Notes: generated by a model from the letters alone, not told the origin. A stretch of DNA of 64,000 nucleotides from Mycolicibacterium fluoranthenivorans (GCF_011758805.1 NZ_JAANOW010000001.1:1240001-1304000); one strand, 5' to 3'; numbered from the stretch's first letter, positions 8,507 to 18,400 are shown. Program-made: numbers and translations.

Positions 8507-9334
8507 ATGACGGAGCACTCCGTAGATGATCACGGTGTGACTGCGGTCGCCGACCTGCAGGCCGGGCTCACCAGCCTCGCCGGGTTGGTGGCAGACAGCC
8601 TCGACCTGGACCAGGTGCTCGCCGAGGTGGCCGCCTCGGCCGTGCGTGCCGTCCCCGGCGCCGACGGTGCCGGCGTGACGTTGCTGCAGCCGGAACGCCA
8701 GGACGACCCCGTCCTGGCGTCGGCTGCGAGTGCGCCGTTCGTCGCTGAGATCGACACCATCCAATACGTCACGGTGCACGAGGGGCCGAGCATCACCGCC
8801 GCGCTGCAACGGCGCACGGTGCGATCAGGTTCGCTCGGGGGGACCAAGCTGTGGCCGCGATTCGGTCCGCGGGTGGGCCGGCTCGGCGTGCACAGTGCGA
8901 TGGCGGTGCCCCTGTTGCTGGGTGACCGGGTCGTCGGTGCGGTCAGCGTCTACAGCCGCGAGAAGGACGCCTTCGACGAGCATTCGGCGCAGTTCGCGGA
9001 ATTGTTCGCCAAGCCGGCGGCCGTCGCGGTGCACAACGCCCGGATCCTGGCCGACGCGCTCGCGCTCACCGGTCAGCTGCAGGTGGCCCTGTCGACGCGT
9101 CCGGTGATCGATCAGGCGATCGGGATCATCCGCGCGCGTACCGGGCGCAGCGCCGCGGAGGCGTTCGGCCAGCTACGGGCGATGAGTCAGGCCGAGCAAC
9201 GCAAACTGGCCGAGGTGGCCGAACAGATCGTCGCCGAAGCCGTGCGCCGGGCCCGTGCTCGCCGTGCTGACCAGGCCGGGCCGAACCCGGGGTGTAACGT
9301 GGACAGTGTTGGGACCCCAGCCAGTCCGGGATGA
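8507..9334 (+). CDS. GAF and ANTAR domain regulator
   Basis: 275 residues from ATG 8507. Residues about 15-180 form a GAF sensory domain (MAVPLLLGDRVVGAVSVYS). Residues about 190-250 match ANTAR, an RNA-binding antiterminator module (VIDQAIGIIRARTGRSAAEAF). Proteins of this type bind paired hexaloop hairpins in mRNA leaders and prevent termination; mycobacteria carry several. There is no linked histidine kinase, so the input is probably a ligand or redox state sensed by the GAF domain. It lies between the desaturase and the glycosyltransferase, all on the plus strand with gaps over 50 bp. Confidence 0.9.
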   Translation: MTEHSVDDHGVTAVADLQAGLTSLAGLVADSLDLDQVLAEVAASAVRAVPGADGAGVTLLQPERQDDPVLASAASAPFVAEIDTIQYVTVHEGPSITAALQRRTVRSGSLGGTKLWPRFGPRVGRLGVHSAMAVPLLLGDRVVGAVSVYSREKDAFDEHSAQFAELFAKPAAVAVHNARILADALALTGQLQVALSTRPVIDQAIGIIRARTGRSAAEAFGQLRAMSQAEQRKLAEVAEQIVAEAVRRARARRADQAGPNPGCNVDSVGTPASPG

Positions 9335-9467
9335 GTCAGCTGTCCGCCGTTGATCTCACGAGCAGCAGCTCGCGCCGGGCACGTCGGTGACATCCGACTG
9401 TCTGGATCACACCTTGAAACCTTTTCTTAATTCTCAATTCTCGAATAGCCCGTTGTTGGAGCGTCCG

Positions 9468-10601
9468 GTGTCGGCAACGCCGAGCTTCGGAATTCTCAGC
9501 ACGTATCCGCCCACTCCGTGCGGCCTTGCCACGTTCAGCGCCGCATTGGCGGACGGATTGTCCGCCAATGGTGCCGACGTGAATGTGGTGCGAGTGGCCG
9601 ACGGCACCCCCAGCCGTAGCAATCGCGTTGTCGGCGAACTGATCAACGGGTCTCCGTCCTCGGTCGACGCGTGCTCGGATCTGCTCAACAACAGCGATGT
9701 CGCGGTCATCCAGCACGAATACGGTATCTACGGCGGTGCCGATGGCGATGAGGTCATCAGTATCCTTGGCGGGCTGCAGATTCCGTCGATCGTCGTGCTG
9801 CACACCGTCCCCAAGGATCCGACGCGGCATCAGCGTTCGGTGTTGGAGGCGGTGGCGGCCTTGGCGGATCAGGTGGTGGTGATGTCGGATTCGGCCGCGC
9901 TGCGGCTGTGTGCAGGGTTCGACGTCGAACGCCGAAAGGTCAGCACCATTCCGCACGGTGCGGCCGTCACGACGTTCGGCCATACCAAGCGAAGCGGTCG
10001 CCCCACCCTGCTGACGTGGGGACTGCTCGGCCCTGGCAAGGGCATTGAGCGCGTGATCGACGCGATGGGTTCCCTGCACACGCTCAGGGGCAACCCGCGA
10101 TACCTGATCGCCGGTCGCACCCATCCGAAGGTTCTTGCCGCAGAAGGTGAGGCCTATCGTGAGGCTCGTGCCGAGCAGGCACGACGCGCCGGCATCTCGG
10201 CAGCGGTCCATTTCGACGCCGGCTACCGCGATGTGGCGTCGTTGTCCGCTCTCGCGCAGTCCGCGTCGGTGGTGGTGCTGCCCTACGACTCCACCGACCA
10301 AGTCACTTCCGGTGTCCTGGTGGACGCGATCGCCAGTGGCCGCCCGGTGGTCGCGACCGCTTTCCCGCACGCCGTCGAGCTGCTGGCGACCGGAGCCGGC
10401 ATCGTGGTACCCCACGATGACCCGGACGCGATGACGGCCGCCTTGGAGGCCGTCCTGACCCAGCCCCGGCTTGCCGGGGGGATGGCCGCGGAGGCCCGCA
10501 GGCTCGCGCCGGCAATGGCCTGGCCGGTGGTGGCCACCTCGTATCAAGCTGTGGCACAACGAATTCTGGCGAAGCGGTCGAAGCAGACATGGCTGTCATA
10601 A
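9468..10601 (+). CDS. GT4-type glycosyltransferase, first gene of a three-gene sugar cluster
   Basis: About 377 residues. The fold is GT-B: an N-terminal domain opening with GILSTYPPTPCGLATF, and a C-terminal domain with LLTWGLLGPGKGIERVI and a donor-site region around FPHAVELLATGAGIVVP. This is typical of retaining GT4 enzymes using GDP- or UDP-sugars. GTG 9468 was chosen because GGAG ends 6 nt before it; a GTG at 9387 would add 27 residues and lacks a ribosome site. The stop overlaps the next gene by 13 bp, so the two are translationally coupled. Acceptor and product are unknown, but the downstream GH130 enzyme suggests a mannose-containing glycan. Confidence 0.85.
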   Translation: MSATPSFGILSTYPPTPCGLATFSAALADGLSANGADVNVVRVADGTPSRSNRVVGELINGSPSSVDACSDLLNNSDVAVIQHEYGIYGGADGDEVISILGGLQIPSIVVLHTVPKDPTRHQRSVLEAVAALADQVVVMSDSAALRLCAGFDVERRKVSTIPHGAAVTTFGHTKRSGRPTLLTWGLLGPGKGIERVIDAMGSLHTLRGNPRYLIAGRTHPKVLAAEGEAYREARAEQARRAGISAAVHFDAGYRDVASLSALAQSASVVVLPYDSTDQVTSGVLVDAIASGRPVVATAFPHAVELLATGAGIVVPHDDPDAMTAALEAVLTQPRLAGGMAAEARRLAPAMAWPVVATSYQAVAQRILAKRSKQTWLS

Positions 10602-11605
10602 CGACGGAGTTCGGTCATCTGCTGAGACTCTCGGACCGGCGTGGCACCTTTGAACACGCCGACGGGACGTCGCCTCGCCAGAACCACGGGTACTGCACCG
10701 ACGATATGGCCAGAGTGCTGGTGGTGGCCAGCCGCGAGCCCGAGGCGGGCGACGCGGTCCACGGGCTGTCCCGGCTGGCGGTGCGATTCCTGGACGAGGC
10801 GCAGGCGTACTCCGGGGGATGCCGCAATCGAATGGACCACAGCGGCAAGTGGACCGACAGCTACGCACTGGAGGACTGCTGGGGCAGGTGTCTGTGGGGA
10901 CTGGGCACGGCCGCCGCGCACAACGACCTGGGTCTGGTGCGCAGGCTGGCGGTGGTGCAGTTCGAGCGCGCCGCCCATGGTCGCTCCGCATGGCCGCGAG
11001 CGATGGCCTTCGCCGCCGTCGGGGCCGCTGAACTGCTCAGTGTCGAGCCCGGCAACACCGCGGCCCGGCGCCTGATCGACGATTACGTCGCGGGTCTCCC
11101 GGCGCCGAATGACGACCCGAGCTGGCCCTGGCCGGAGGCGCGCCTCACCTACGCCAATGCCGTACTCGCCGAGGCGATGATCGCCGCGGCCGCCGTTGTC
11201 GGCGACCCCGCCCTCGGGCAGCGCGGCCTGGATCTGCTGGGCTGGCTGATCGAACGCGAGACACACGGCGAGCACCTGTCGCCCACACCGGTCGGAGGTT
11301 GGTCGGCCGGCGAGCACAGGCCCGGGTTCGACCAGCAGCCGATCGAGATATCCACCCTGGCCGATGCGTGTGCCCGGGCAGCCTCCGTCGATGCGCAGTC
11401 GATCTGGCCCGACACCGTGCGTGCGGCGGCAGCGTGGTTCCAGGGTGCCAACGACGCGGGATTGCTCATGTGGGACCCCGAGACCGGCGGCGGATACGAC
11501 GGTCTGCACGAGAACGGCGTGAACATCAATCAGGGGGCGGAGTCGACACTGGCGGCGATGTCCACACTTCAGCTGGCCAGGCGCTTCGCCGGTATTCCGC
11601 AGTGA
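10589..11605 (+). CDS. (alpha/alpha)6-toroid glycosidase-like protein
   Basis: 338 residues from ATG 10589, overlapping the glycosyltransferase end by 13 bp. Repeated helical hairpins with motifs such as NHGYCTDDMARVLVVA, SYALEDCWGRCLWGLG and the C-terminal GGGYDGLHENGVNINQGAE point to a six-hairpin glycosidase-like barrel. I do not recognise an assigned CAZy family. No signal peptide is visible, so it acts in the cytoplasm. Wedged between a GT4 and a GH130 gene, it probably trims, binds or transfers the same oligosaccharide. Function not established. Confidence 0.75.
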   Translation: MAVITTEFGHLLRLSDRRGTFEHADGTSPRQNHGYCTDDMARVLVVASREPEAGDAVHGLSRLAVRFLDEAQAYSGGCRNRMDHSGKWTDSYALEDCWGRCLWGLGTAAAHNDLGLVRRLAVVQFERAAHGRSAWPRAMAFAAVGAAELLSVEPGNTAARRLIDDYVAGLPAPNDDPSWPWPEARLTYANAVLAEAMIAAAAVVGDPALGQRGLDLLGWLIERETHGEHLSPTPVGGWSAGEHRPGFDQQPIEISTLADACARAASVDAQSIWPDTVRAAAAWFQGANDAGLLMWDPETGGGYDGLHENGVNINQGAESTLAAMSTLQLARRFAGIPQ

Positions 11606-11618
11606 CCGGTGCTCCCCA

Positions 11619-13097
11619 GTGACGCGGACGGACCAGGAACTGGTCACCCGGAGCCCGCTTCGGATGGCGGCCGATCCGACACGTGTCATCACCCGGTTGT
11701 TCGTGCCCGGTCAAGAGGGATTCGAAGTCCACGAGTCCCGGGCGGGAGCGGTATTGCGGCGGATACTGGCGCTGGATGAGGACGGTGTGCGGGCGGCCCT
11801 GGACGATATCGTCATCCGGTTCGATCGGCGGCACCGCGATCTCGTCGGCACGTTCCGCCGGCACGCACGCGAGCTGTCCGACCGGCTGGACCCGGGGCGG
11901 GATCTTTCCGATGCCCGAATCTTGTTGCTGGGCGCAGCTTTCACCAGCGAGTACACCATCGAGGGGGCCGCGCTGTGCAATCCCAGCATCGTCGAGCACC
12001 CCGATCAATCGGGGGTGGCGCCGGGCAGTCTGCGCTTTGTGATGAGCGTGCGGGGTATCGGTGAAGGGCATCGGTCGTCCATCGGATTCCGCACCGGCAC
12101 CGTGGACGGCGCAGGGACGGTCCACTTCGACGATGCCGTGCCGTTCGCGACGGTCGGGACCATCACCTCGACCCTGCTCGACGCCGCGGTGTTTCGCAAT
12201 GAGCTGGTCAAAGTGTGGGGTTCCGAAGAGACTGCCGGCTATGTGCTCGACGGGCTCGGCGAACGGTTCAGCCGGGGCGATCTGGACGACCGACTGGAGC
12301 GGTTACATCGGCACAGTCGCACCAGAGCTCACACTCCGCAGCTGATCGAGTTGATCACTGATATTGCGGACCGCTCCTACGGTGTCGAGTTCCGCGGCGA
12401 GATACCCCTTGCCGAGCGGGTGTTGTGGCCGGCGACGGATGCCGAGGAAGCGGGGATGGAGGACGCGCGATTCGTCCGCTTCGTCGAGGACGACGGGCAA
12501 GCCACCTACTACGCCACCTATACGGCTTACGATGGAGTCGAGATCAGTCAACAGATGTTGACCACCAAGGACTTTCGGACGTTCGACTCGACACCGATGG
12601 TCGGTGCGGCGGCGGCGAACAAGGGATTGGCGCTGTTTCCGCGCCGGATCCACGGGCGATTCGCCGCGATGTCGCGGTCCGACCGGGAATCGAACACCGT
12701 CGCCTTCAGTGACCACCTGTCGGTGTGGACGACGACGCAGGAATGTCAGAAGCCCAGCGCCGTGTGGGAAACGCTGCAGTTGGGTAACTGTGGTTCTCCG
12801 CTGGAGACCGGCGCCGGTTGGCTGGTCCTCACCCATGGGGTGGGGCCGATGCGCACCTACTCGATCGGGGCGATACTCCTCGACCTCGACGATCCCACCC
12901 GGATCATCGGGCGGCTGCCGTTTGCCCTGCTGCATCCCGCGGCCGACGAGCGGGACGGCTATGTACCGAACGTGGTGTATTCGTGCGGGGCGCTGGTACA
13001 CGCCGACACCCTGGTCCTGCCCTACGGCATCGGCGACTGCGCGATCGGAATCGCCACCGTCGCGCTTCCCGAGCTGCTCGCGGCGATGCAGCCGTAG
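11619..13097 (+). CDS. GH130-family glycosidase or phosphorylase
   Basis: 492 residues from GTG 11619, 13 bp after the preceding stop. The C-terminal 300 residues are a five-bladed beta-propeller of family GH130. The signature acid loop reads AGMEDARFVRF, corresponding to the conserved Asp of this family. Further hallmarks are NKGLALFPRRIHGRFAAMSR and HGVGPMRTYSIGAILLDL. GH130 enzymes are beta-mannoside phosphorylases or beta-1,2-mannosidases. The 160-residue N-terminal extension is helical and unlike the short phosphorylases. No signal peptide, so the substrate is intracellular. With the GT4 and the toroid protein it may form a make-and-break pathway for a small mannose glycan. Confidence 0.85.
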   Translation: MTRTDQELVTRSPLRMAADPTRVITRLFVPGQEGFEVHESRAGAVLRRILALDEDGVRAALDDIVIRFDRRHRDLVGTFRRHARELSDRLDPGRDLSDARILLLGAAFTSEYTIEGAALCNPSIVEHPDQSGVAPGSLRFVMSVRGIGEGHRSSIGFRTGTVDGAGTVHFDDAVPFATVGTITSTLLDAAVFRNELVKVWGSEETAGYVLDGLGERFSRGDLDDRLERLHRHSRTRAHTPQLIELITDIADRSYGVEFRGEIPLAERVLWPATDAEEAGMEDARFVRFVEDDGQATYYATYTAYDGVEISQQMLTTKDFRTFDSTPMVGAAAANKGLALFPRRIHGRFAAMSRSDRESNTVAFSDHLSVWTTTQECQKPSAVWETLQLGNCGSPLETGAGWLVLTHGVGPMRTYSIGAILLDLDDPTRIIGRLPFALLHPAADERDGYVPNVVYSCGALVHADTLVLPYGIGDCAIGIATVALPELLAAMQP

Positions 13098-13115
13098 TCA
13101 CCGGCCCGGGTGTGT

Positions 13116-13129
13116 CCCCCGATCGGGGG
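13116..13129. repeat. Perfect palindrome CCCCCGATCGGGGG
   Basis: A 14-bp perfect palindrome 19 bp after the GH130 stop. A second CCCCCGAT lies at about 13140. It could be a weak terminator hairpin for the sugar operon or a regulator site ahead of the His-rich peptide gene. The rest of the 175-bp gap shows no other clear feature. Confidence 0.5.
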
Positions 13130-13272
13130 AACGTGGATTCCCCCGATGCGTGGTCCGGTCGCCCGACATACCGCGGCGCCCGGACCCGGCATTGTGGTGA
13201 CAACGCCGGAACAATGCGGGCTTGAACCACCCGGGTTGAACGGCGAAAAGCCCAGCCGCACAAGGAGATGAC

Positions 13273-13443
13273 ATGACCACCATCGCCCGCCGTATCGCCG
13301 CAGGAATCGTCCTTACCGCCGCCCCGACCATGATCGCGTTGGGCGTCGCCGGCAGCGCCGACGCGCAGACCGGCTTCCCGTACCAGGGGAACGCGCCGCA
13401 GCCGGGGACCTCCGTGCATCATCACCACCAGAACCACCGCTAG
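13273..13443 (+). CDS. Secreted His-rich peptide, 56 residues
   Basis: ATG 13273 follows a strong AAGGAG site. Residues 1-32 are a Sec signal peptide: two Arg, a hydrophobic core (GIVLTAAPTMIALGVAG) and an ADA-type cleavage site before QTG. The mature part is only about 24 residues, Pro/Gly-rich, and ends VHHHHQNHR, with five histidines in the last eight residues. That suggests metal binding (Zn, Cu or Ni) in the periplasm or outside the cell, but this is inference. A 14-bp terminator hairpin begins 9 bp after the stop, so the gene is its own transcription unit. I recognise no family. Confidence 0.75.
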   Translation: MTTIARRIAAGIVLTAAPTMIALGVAGSADAQTGFPYQGNAPQPGTSVHHHHQNHR

Positions 13444-13452
13444 TCGCATTCC

Positions 13453-13484
13453 CGAAGGGCCCGGACGCCTGTCCGGGCCCTTCG
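13453..13484 (+). terminator. Strong hairpin after the His-rich peptide gene
   Basis: Perfect 14-bp stem (CGAAGGGCCCGGAC and its complement) with a 4-nt loop. It has no U-run, as is usual for mycobacterial terminators. Confidence 0.8.
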
Positions 13485-13513
13485 GCATCCGCGAGACACG
13501 GAGCTACTTAGTC

Positions 13514-13550
13514 GGCCGATCGGCAAGGCAATACCGGCCGATAGGCAAGC
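13514..13550. repeat. Two direct copies of GGCCGATNGGCAAG, 22 bp apart
   Basis: GGCCGATCGGCAAG at 13514 and GGCCGATAGGCAAG at 13536 are spaced by two helical turns, as for a dimeric regulator. They lie about 130-165 bp upstream of the 49-residue membrane peptide. No further feature was recognised in the rest of the gap. Confidence 0.5.
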
Positions 13551-13677
13551 TCAAATTAGCCTCTTGAACTGTACAAATGCGCGTAAGTAAGTCTCCACCG
13601 AATCGTGTCCGTGGGTTGGTGTGATTGAGCCCACCACATGCGCTACATTGTGACGGCAGTCATAGGAAAGGGTGGAC

Positions 13678-13827
13678 ATGGGCGGAGCATTGTTAGCAGG
13701 CCTGTTGGTCGTTCTGGGTCTCGGATCGATCGCCGCCGTCGTCGCAGCCGCCGTTCTGGGTTACGGGACGCTGGCGTTGGCGATCGGCATCCTCTCCAGC
13801 GCCGCATTCGCAGCGCGGACCGTCTGA
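13678..13827 (+). CDS. Tiny hydrophobic membrane peptide, 49 residues
   Basis: ATG 13678 follows AGGAAAG at 8-nt spacing. The product is almost entirely Ala, Leu, Val, Gly and Ile, with two possible membrane spans separated by the turn GYGTLA, and ends AARTV. It has no Cys or His and only one charged residue. The stop lies 1 bp from the convergent recD stop. No homolog is recognised. Good codon use and a ribosome site support it; the size makes function unclear (membrane stress peptide or toxin-like are possibilities). Confidence 0.6.
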   Translation: MGGALLAGLLVVLGLGSIAAVVAAAVLGYGTLALAIGILSSAAFAARTV

Positions 13828-13828
13828 C

Positions 13829-15439
13829 CTACCGGCGCAGGCGCGGGCCGAGTCCGGTCGCGCGCACGGCTTGGCGGTCGATAGCCGCGCGGACTTCGGC
13901 GGCCGACCCCACCACGCGCACCGCTCTCTTGGCGCGCGTCACCGCGGTGTAGAACAGCTCCCGCGTCAACAGCCGTGAATCCTCCGACGGCAACAGCACG
14001 GTCACCTCGTCGGCCTGGCTGCCCTGGGATTTGTGGATCGTCATCGCGTGCATGGTGTCGACCTCGGTGAGGCGACCGGTCGAGAACGACGCGGCACCGA
14101 TCGCCACCCGCAGGCCCTCCGGTGTCGCCACGGTGACGCCGGTGTCCCCGTTGTACAACTTGAGTCCGTAGTCGTTGGCAGTGACCAGCACCGGCCGCCC
14201 CGCGTACCACACCGACCACATCGGGTCGCCGGTTGCCTCGGTAAGCCAGCGCTGCACCTGACGGTTCCAGTGCGTCACCCCGAACGGGCCGTGCCGGTGC
14301 GCACACAGCAGCCGATGCTCATCCAGTACCGACGTGGCCCCCGGGGCATCGCCCAGCAGCGCGGCTTCACGCAACCGCAGCGCATGCGGCAGCAGGACGT
14401 CCCGCAGGGCGTCGCAGCTCGGTGTCCACGCGATGTGCGGTCCACCGGCGGCGAGGACCTCCAGAGCGCCGTCGGCGTCACCGTCCCGGATCGCCGTGGC
14501 CAGCGCGCCGATCGATTCGCCGAAGCGGTGCGAGGTGTGCAGCGCGGCGACACGGTCGGCACCCAGGCCGTCCACCAGGTCGGCCAGCACCGCGCCGGCT
14601 TCCACCGAGGCCAGCTGATCGGGGTCACCGACCAGGAGCAACCGGGTCTGTGGGCGGACGGCTTCCAGCAGTCGGGCCATCATGGTCAACGACACCATCG
14701 AGGCCTCATCGACGACGATGACATCGTGCGGCAGCCGATTGCCCCGATGATGACGGAAGCGCGACGACGTATTCGGCAGTGCCCCGAGAAGCCGATGCAA
14801 CGTGGTCGCCGGCAGCCCGGTCAACCGCGCGCGATCCACCGGGTCGAGGCGGTCCACCTCGGCGCGGACCGCCTCTTGCAGCCGCGCGGCCGCCTTACCC
14901 GTCGGCGCCGCCAACGCGATCCGCGGCGACGCCCGGCCGGCCAGGGCCGCCTGCTCCGCGAGCAGCGCGAGCAGCCGGGCCACCGTGGTCGTCTTACCCG
15001 TTCCGGGACCGCCGGTCAGGACGGTGAGGCCCTGGGCCAGGGCCAGTTTCGCGGCCGCCCGCTGCTCGTCGAACCCGTCCGGGAACAGCCGCGCCACCTC
15101 CGGTGTGGGGCCCGGCGGCTGCGCGGCCAGCAGGGCCAGTGCGTCATCGCACACCTGCTGCTCCTCGCGCCAATACCGGTCCAGGTAGAGCAGATCGCCG
15201 AACAGGTGCAGCACCGCCGGGGGACCGATCAGCGGGCTGGCCCGCACGGCGGCCAGCCAGGTGTCGGCGTCCGTGCCGAACTCGCCAGCCGCGGCGCGCA
15301 GGTCCACGCACACCGACCCTGCGCGCAGGGCGCGGACCGCCAGGGCCACCGCCAGGATCACCGACTCGTCGGTCTCGCCGGTCAGTGCCGCCAATCGTTG
15401 TGCCACATGGGTATCGGCCGGTTCGAAATCGGGGGTCAC
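13829..15439 (-). CDS. recD: Exodeoxyribonuclease V alpha subunit RecD
   Basis: 536 residues from GTG 15439. A superfamily 1B helicase: Walker A GGPGTGKTTT, Walker B VIVVDEASM, LLLVGDPDQL, and the C-terminal TIHKSQGSQ and YTAVTRAK motifs. RecD is the 5'-to-3' motor of RecBCD. The start overlaps the recB stop by 4 bp (GTGA), so translation is coupled. Longer in-frame starts would sit deep inside recB and were rejected. In mycobacteria RecBCD is reported to serve single-strand annealing rather than recombination, where AdnAB takes over. Confidence 0.97.
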   Translation of the reverse strand: MTPDFEPADTHVAQRLAALTGETDESVILAVALAVRALRAGSVCVDLRAAAGEFGTDADTWLAAVRASPLIGPPAVLHLFGDLLYLDRYWREEQQVCDDALALLAAQPPGPTPEVARLFPDGFDEQRAAAKLALAQGLTVLTGGPGTGKTTTVARLLALLAEQAALAGRASPRIALAAPTGKAAARLQEAVRAEVDRLDPVDRARLTGLPATTLHRLLGALPNTSSRFRHHRGNRLPHDVIVVDEASMVSLTMMARLLEAVRPQTRLLLVGDPDQLASVEAGAVLADLVDGLGADRVAALHTSHRFGESIGALATAIRDGDADGALEVLAAGGPHIAWTPSCDALRDVLLPHALRLREAALLGDAPGATSVLDEHRLLCAHRHGPFGVTHWNRQVQRWLTEATGDPMWSVWYAGRPVLVTANDYGLKLYNGDTGVTVATPEGLRVAIGAASFSTGRLTEVDTMHAMTIHKSQGSQADEVTVLLPSEDSRLLTRELFYTAVTRAKRAVRVVGSAAEVRAAIDRQAVRATGLGPRLRR

Positions 15440-18400
15440 GCGCCCTCCAGCAGTGCCGACAGTTCGGTCACCAAAACCGGTGGCGGAGCCCAGCTGAACA
15501 CCCCACAGGGGTGGCCGTCGGTCACCGGTGTGGCGGGGCCGCACATTCCCCGCACGAACAGGTAGATCACCCCGCCCAGGTGGGTTTCGGGTGCATACCC
15601 GGGAAGCCGCCACCTCAGATAGCGGTGCAGCACCACGCTGTACAACAGCGCCTGCAGGGGATAGTCGGAATGCAGCATCGCCTCGACCATGCGCTGCCTG
15701 GTGTAGTCGGCGGCGGTCAGCGGCGCGTCGGCGGTGCCCAGCCAGTTCGTCTTGTAGTCGACCACAACATATTTCGTATGCCCGCCGGCGGGCACCCGCA
15801 GCACCACGTCGATGGATCCGGAGAGGTACCCGCGCAAGGATTGCCGGCCCAACGTCCCCGTCGACAACCGTTCGGCGTAACAGGCCAGTGGGTCAGCGGC
15901 AGGCAGGTGGCGGCCCACCAGGGCGCCGACGTCGGCCAGCGTGTGATCCGCACCCGCCAGCGGGAACTCGAAATCCAGCTCGCACAGCCGATCTGGCAAA
16001 CCGATCTGCCGCAACGTCTTTCCCGGCGCGAGCGGACCCAGCGGGGTGTCGTGCAGCGGCACCAGGGCGGTCGCGATCTCACCGGCGGTGGCGGGCACCG
16101 GCCACCGGGACGCATGGACCGCCACCTGGGCCTGCAACTCCGCCGCGAGGTCCGCGGCGAAGGGGTCCGCGGTCTCCAGGACGGCGTGTACCAGCGAACC
16201 GAAGGTGGCGCCGGTGGGCAGATCGGCCATCGGAGACGGCGTATCGGCGCCCGCCGGAGGGGAGGTCAATGCGATGTCGGGGATCTCGTCGTCCAGTTCG
16301 ACCACCTCGGGCTCACTGGAGACACCCGCGGTCCGGGAATCCTCGGCGGCCCGCAACAGTCCCGAATACGATGTGCGCCGCCACGTCGTATCGATGATCC
16401 GGTGGAAGTGGCGCACCGACAGGTCCGTGGCCGGTGCCGTCACCGGGGCGGGGGTGAACGGCGCGATCTCCGACTCCTCCAGTACCGGCCCGCCCGCGTC
16501 CGCCCATGCCCGGAGGCGGGCCAACGCGTCGGTATCGGAGATCTTGGCCGGCACACACACGTCCGGCACCTCGGCCGTCCCTGGTGCCCGCCCGCGCAAC
16601 AACCGCGACAGGCCACCGTTGGGCTCGTAGTACGACGGTGCCCACCAGGCCACCACCTGTGACTGGGCCCGGGTCAGCGCCACATACGTCAACCGGCTGT
16701 CGTTGGCGGCCGCCTCGGCCTTACCCGCCGCTACCACCGCGGGCGCCGCCCCGCCCAGGTGGAGGCAGCGCACCGAATCTTCGTGGTAGAGGACGGGATC
16801 CGGGTCGGGTGTGTAGCGGTTGAAGGCGAAGGGCAGATACACGATCGGGTACTGCAGTCCCTTGGACACCCACACCGTCATGATCTGCACCGCGGCCGAA
16901 TCGCTGTCGAGGCGCCGATTACGTTCGGCCGTGCCGCCGCCGCCGGAACTCTGGGTGCGCAACCAGTCGCGCAGTGCGGGCAGCCCGAATCCCTCGTTGT
17001 GCGCGGTGTCCTGGAGCAGTTGCGTCATATGCGCGAGGTCGGTCATCAGCCGCTCGCCCCCTTGACGGGACAACACCCGGCTGCCCATCCCCGCCAACTG
17101 TGCGGCCTCGAGCACCGCGGCGACCCCGCGTTCCCGCGCGTGTCCGGCCCAGGCGCGCAGGGTCTCGGCCACCCGGTCGGTCAACGCGTCCCCGCGCGCG
17201 GCAAGGGTTTCCGCGGTCTCACCGAAGAACGCGGTGGTCGCCGCGGCGCGCACCAGACCCGGGCGGTGCGGCTGGTCGAAGGCCTCCAGCAGGCACAGCC
17301 AGTCCGCTGCGGCCTCGGAACCGAACACGTCGGTGTCACCGGTGTAGACCGCGGGGATCCCGGCCTCGGACAAGGCGTCGAAGCATGCCCTGGCGTCCTT
17401 GTGGGTTTCGACGATCACCGCGATGTGACGGGCTTGCACGGCGGCTCCGTCGAAGGTGGCCGCACTGGCCAGCAGGGCGCCGATATCGGCGGCGAGATCC
17501 TTGCCGATATGGCTGCGTAGACGGTCGATCTGCATGGTGCGGGTATGGGAATTGCCGCGCGTGACGACCCGCAGCCGGAACGGATCATTGCGGGGTGCGC
17601 CGGCCAGTCGGTGTCCCTGATGGTGGGCGTGTACCGGGTGCACGACGATTCCCGGGCCACCCAATTGCGCGCCGCCGAGCACCACCTGCAGCCGATCCAC
17701 CAGAGCGGCGTCGCTGCGCCAGTTGGTGCCCAGTGTCTGCTTGTCACCCGCGGTGTCGGCCGCCCGCAGATAGGTGTCGATATCGCCGCCGCGGAACGCG
17801 TAGATCGCCTGCTTGGGATCGCCGATCAGTACGAGCGTCGAGCGCCCGGTGAAGGCCCGCTCGATCACCTGCCATTGGACGGGATCGGTGTCCTGGAATT
17901 CGTCGACCATGACGATCGGCCAGCGCTGCGGCATCCGCACCCGCGCGGCGGAATCGGGTTGGTCGAGTGCGGCAGCCAGCCGGGTCAGCAGATCGTCATA
18001 GCCCAGAATTCCGCTGCGCCGCTTACGGATCTCCAATTCGGCCAGCACATCCCGCGCAAAGGCCAGGCACACCGCCGCGTACGAATCAGGCTCCGGATCG
18101 ACCGGTCGCAGCTCTGTCGCGGGGTGGTTGACCACTTCCCGGGCCAGCTTCAGCGCTGCGCGGTACCCGAGCACCGGGTCGTCGCGCTGCATGCCGAAAT
18201 GCGCCAGATACAGGTCGTCGACGATCTCGACCACCAGCTCGTCGAGGCTCTCCACCAGCGTCACACCGCTGTCGCTGTCCCCGGCCACCCCGAGGGATTT
18301 CAGCACGATATGGCAGAACTGGTGGGTGGTGGCGATGGTCGCGGCGTCGAAACCGGCCAGCGCGTCGTGCAGGCGCAGGCGCCGCGCCTGCCGATCGGTG

